This document shows, in pieces, positions 63,044-64,000 of a stretch of 64,000 bases of DNA; positions within the stretch are counted from its first letter, which is position 1, and each line of letters starts with the position of its first letter. A program made the position numbers and the translations under genes. Below the pieces are notes generated by a model. It was not told the origin of the DNA. It saw nothing but the letters and a program-made list of their open reading frames with translations, and made no database searches. Source of the stretch: Taenia hydatigena (lineage: Eukaryota; Platyhelminthes; Cestoda; Cyclophyllidea; Taeniidae); NCBI GenBank assembly GCA_036345935.2, contig JADWOT020001308.1, forward strand, positions 1 through 64,000, written 5' to 3'.

Positions 63044-63418
63044 AACCAAGTTAAACCCCATTCAGTCTCAGCTGGTGGATATGAAAAATCAGAACGAGAA
63101 TACCTGAGTGCAACGAATTTTGCTGGAAAACCCAAACTTTTAGACCATCTCATGCATCATCGGACTTCCCGTGAATTCCCAAGAGCAGAAGTTCAAGTGA
63201 TAACCAGAATAGTTTGCGTGCCGCGGACAAAACAGCGGCCTGGGAGTTCTGGTAACAGACCGTAAGGTGATCACGATGCAAGACCGGAACCAACGCAACT
63301 CAAACTGTTCCGTCAAGGCCTAGGGAGTCTATACAATGAGTCGTACAAGTCTGCTGCAGAATACAATCACCCGTTTTTAGCGATCAGGCAGCCATCCCGA
63401 TATTTTGAAATCTTGGCT
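63044..63418 (+). pseudogene. long coding-like frame broken by one stop
   Basis: One + strand frame is open from 63044 for 73 codons, meets TAA at 63263-63265, then continues open in the same frame for about 51 codons to a donor-like GGCTG|GTAAGG after 63418. Both halves look like protein (GGYEKSEREYLSATNFAGKP; FRQGLGSLYNESYKSAAEYN). A GTAAGG also lies exactly at the stop, so splicing before it is another reading. A 34-nt GTAAGG...CTTTTAG interval follows the second donor and could be a tiny intron. No family is recognised. Confidence 0.3.
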
Positions 63419-63631
63419 GGTAAGGGTAACTTATACAGGGGGTGGTCTTTTAGGAACCGCGCTTAATTTCGGAGTAGGTAAGAGTAGCAATGGAAAATCG
63501 AATCCCACAAATAAGTAGGAGTCGAATAATGAGAGCCTTCAACGTCATCTGACAAGCTTGAAAAATGAAAAGGGCAAATCTTGAAGCAGAATTTTAATGG
63601 CCAGTTAATAGCCAAATAAAAGTCGAGTTAA

Positions 63632-63919
63632 ATTCCATCAAAGCTTGTAACGGGAAAGAGTAGACTTGCAGTTTGGCAAAACAGACGTCTCGGAATCCCT
63701 CCTTTTCTTTATGCAAGACAACAACGATCGAATAAGCCGCTTGTGCTCCAGGTCCCACCATCCCCAGAGATCATTCAATCTTTCATCCCAGATGTCTGGA
63801 CTATTGATGGCACACTGACAAACCGTGTTACCAAATTCAAAGCCGCACCGAAAGGCACTGAGGAAGCAGAGGTGACAGCAGAACTCTCAGCGTCGCTGCT
63901 TCAATTTCAGGAGCATTAG
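63632..63919 (+). CDS. coding-like frame near the right edge
   Basis: The frame is open for 95 codons from just after TAA at 63629-63631 to TAG at 63917-63919, with no initiating ATG. The peptide has a natural composition (KSRLAVWQNRRLGIPPFLYA; IIQSFIPDVWTIDGTLTN) and becomes acidic toward the end. At 63910 a TTTCAG allows an alternative reading in which another frame (LGVNGESVAAFTRHI) continues toward the window edge, so the stop may be bypassed by splicing or the sequence may be frameshifted. It probably belongs with 63044-63418. The function is unknown. Confidence 0.3.
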   Translation: MPSKLVTGKSRLAVWQNRRLGIPPFLYARQQRSNKPLVLQVPPSPEIIQSFIPDVWTIDGTLTNRVTKFKAAPKGTEEAEVTAELSASLLQFQEH

Positions 63920-64000
63920 GGGTCAATGGCGAATCGGTGGCAGCATTCACCCGCCACATATCTACGTAGTCATGGATCCACGCCACCTAAAACAAAGTAG

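Overview
The window looks like nuclear DNA from a multicellular eukaryote. There are no bacterial-style operons and no long uninterrupted genes. Coding-like pieces are short, are flanked by pyrimidine tracts ending in AG and by GTAAGT/GTGAGT-type donors, and sit among tandem and dispersed repeats and a decayed Ty3/Gypsy-type retroelement. Very short apparent introns and a gene made of tiny exons would fit a parasitic flatworm (cestode or trematode). That assignment is inference; no marker gene here proves it.

Layout. 1-3.05 kb: C/A-rich, no gene I can defend. 3.06-3.25 kb: first copy of a dispersed ~190 bp repeat (others at 13.2 and 52.1 kb). 3.8-6.66 kb: the best gene, on the + strand, with two alternative-looking first exons (4474-4648 and 5065-5329) that both end in phase 1 and can join a phase-consistent chain of 108, 33, 32 and 324 nt exons ending at 6655. 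About 6.69-9.83 kb: a ~180 bp satellite array starting just after that gene, homogeneous in the middle and diverged at both edges. Between about 12.4 and 13.4 kb the strand composition flips from C/A-rich to G/T-rich. 16.7-17.15 kb: two exon-like segments. 18.4-18.96 kb: a broken integrase fragment on the minus strand. 19-44.6 kb: essentially no supported gene.

44.69-45.20 and 51.09-51.74 kb carry a second, split and damaged copy of the 4-6.6 kb gene, separated by ~5.9 kb that includes a relic of the same satellite and a few minus-strand exon candidates. 55.49-55.61 kb is a minus-strand exon with a C2H2 zinc finger. 59.95-60.27 kb is a possible two-exon small gene with a 40 nt intron. 61.26-61.55 kb and 63.04-63.92 kb hold coding-like but interrupted segments.

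The most interesting system is the 4-6.6 kb gene with duplicated hydrophobic first exons, tiny internal exons, a basic cysteine-containing C-terminus, and a decayed relative 45 kb away. All coordinates and reading-frame sums were worked out by hand from the sequence; no database search was possible.
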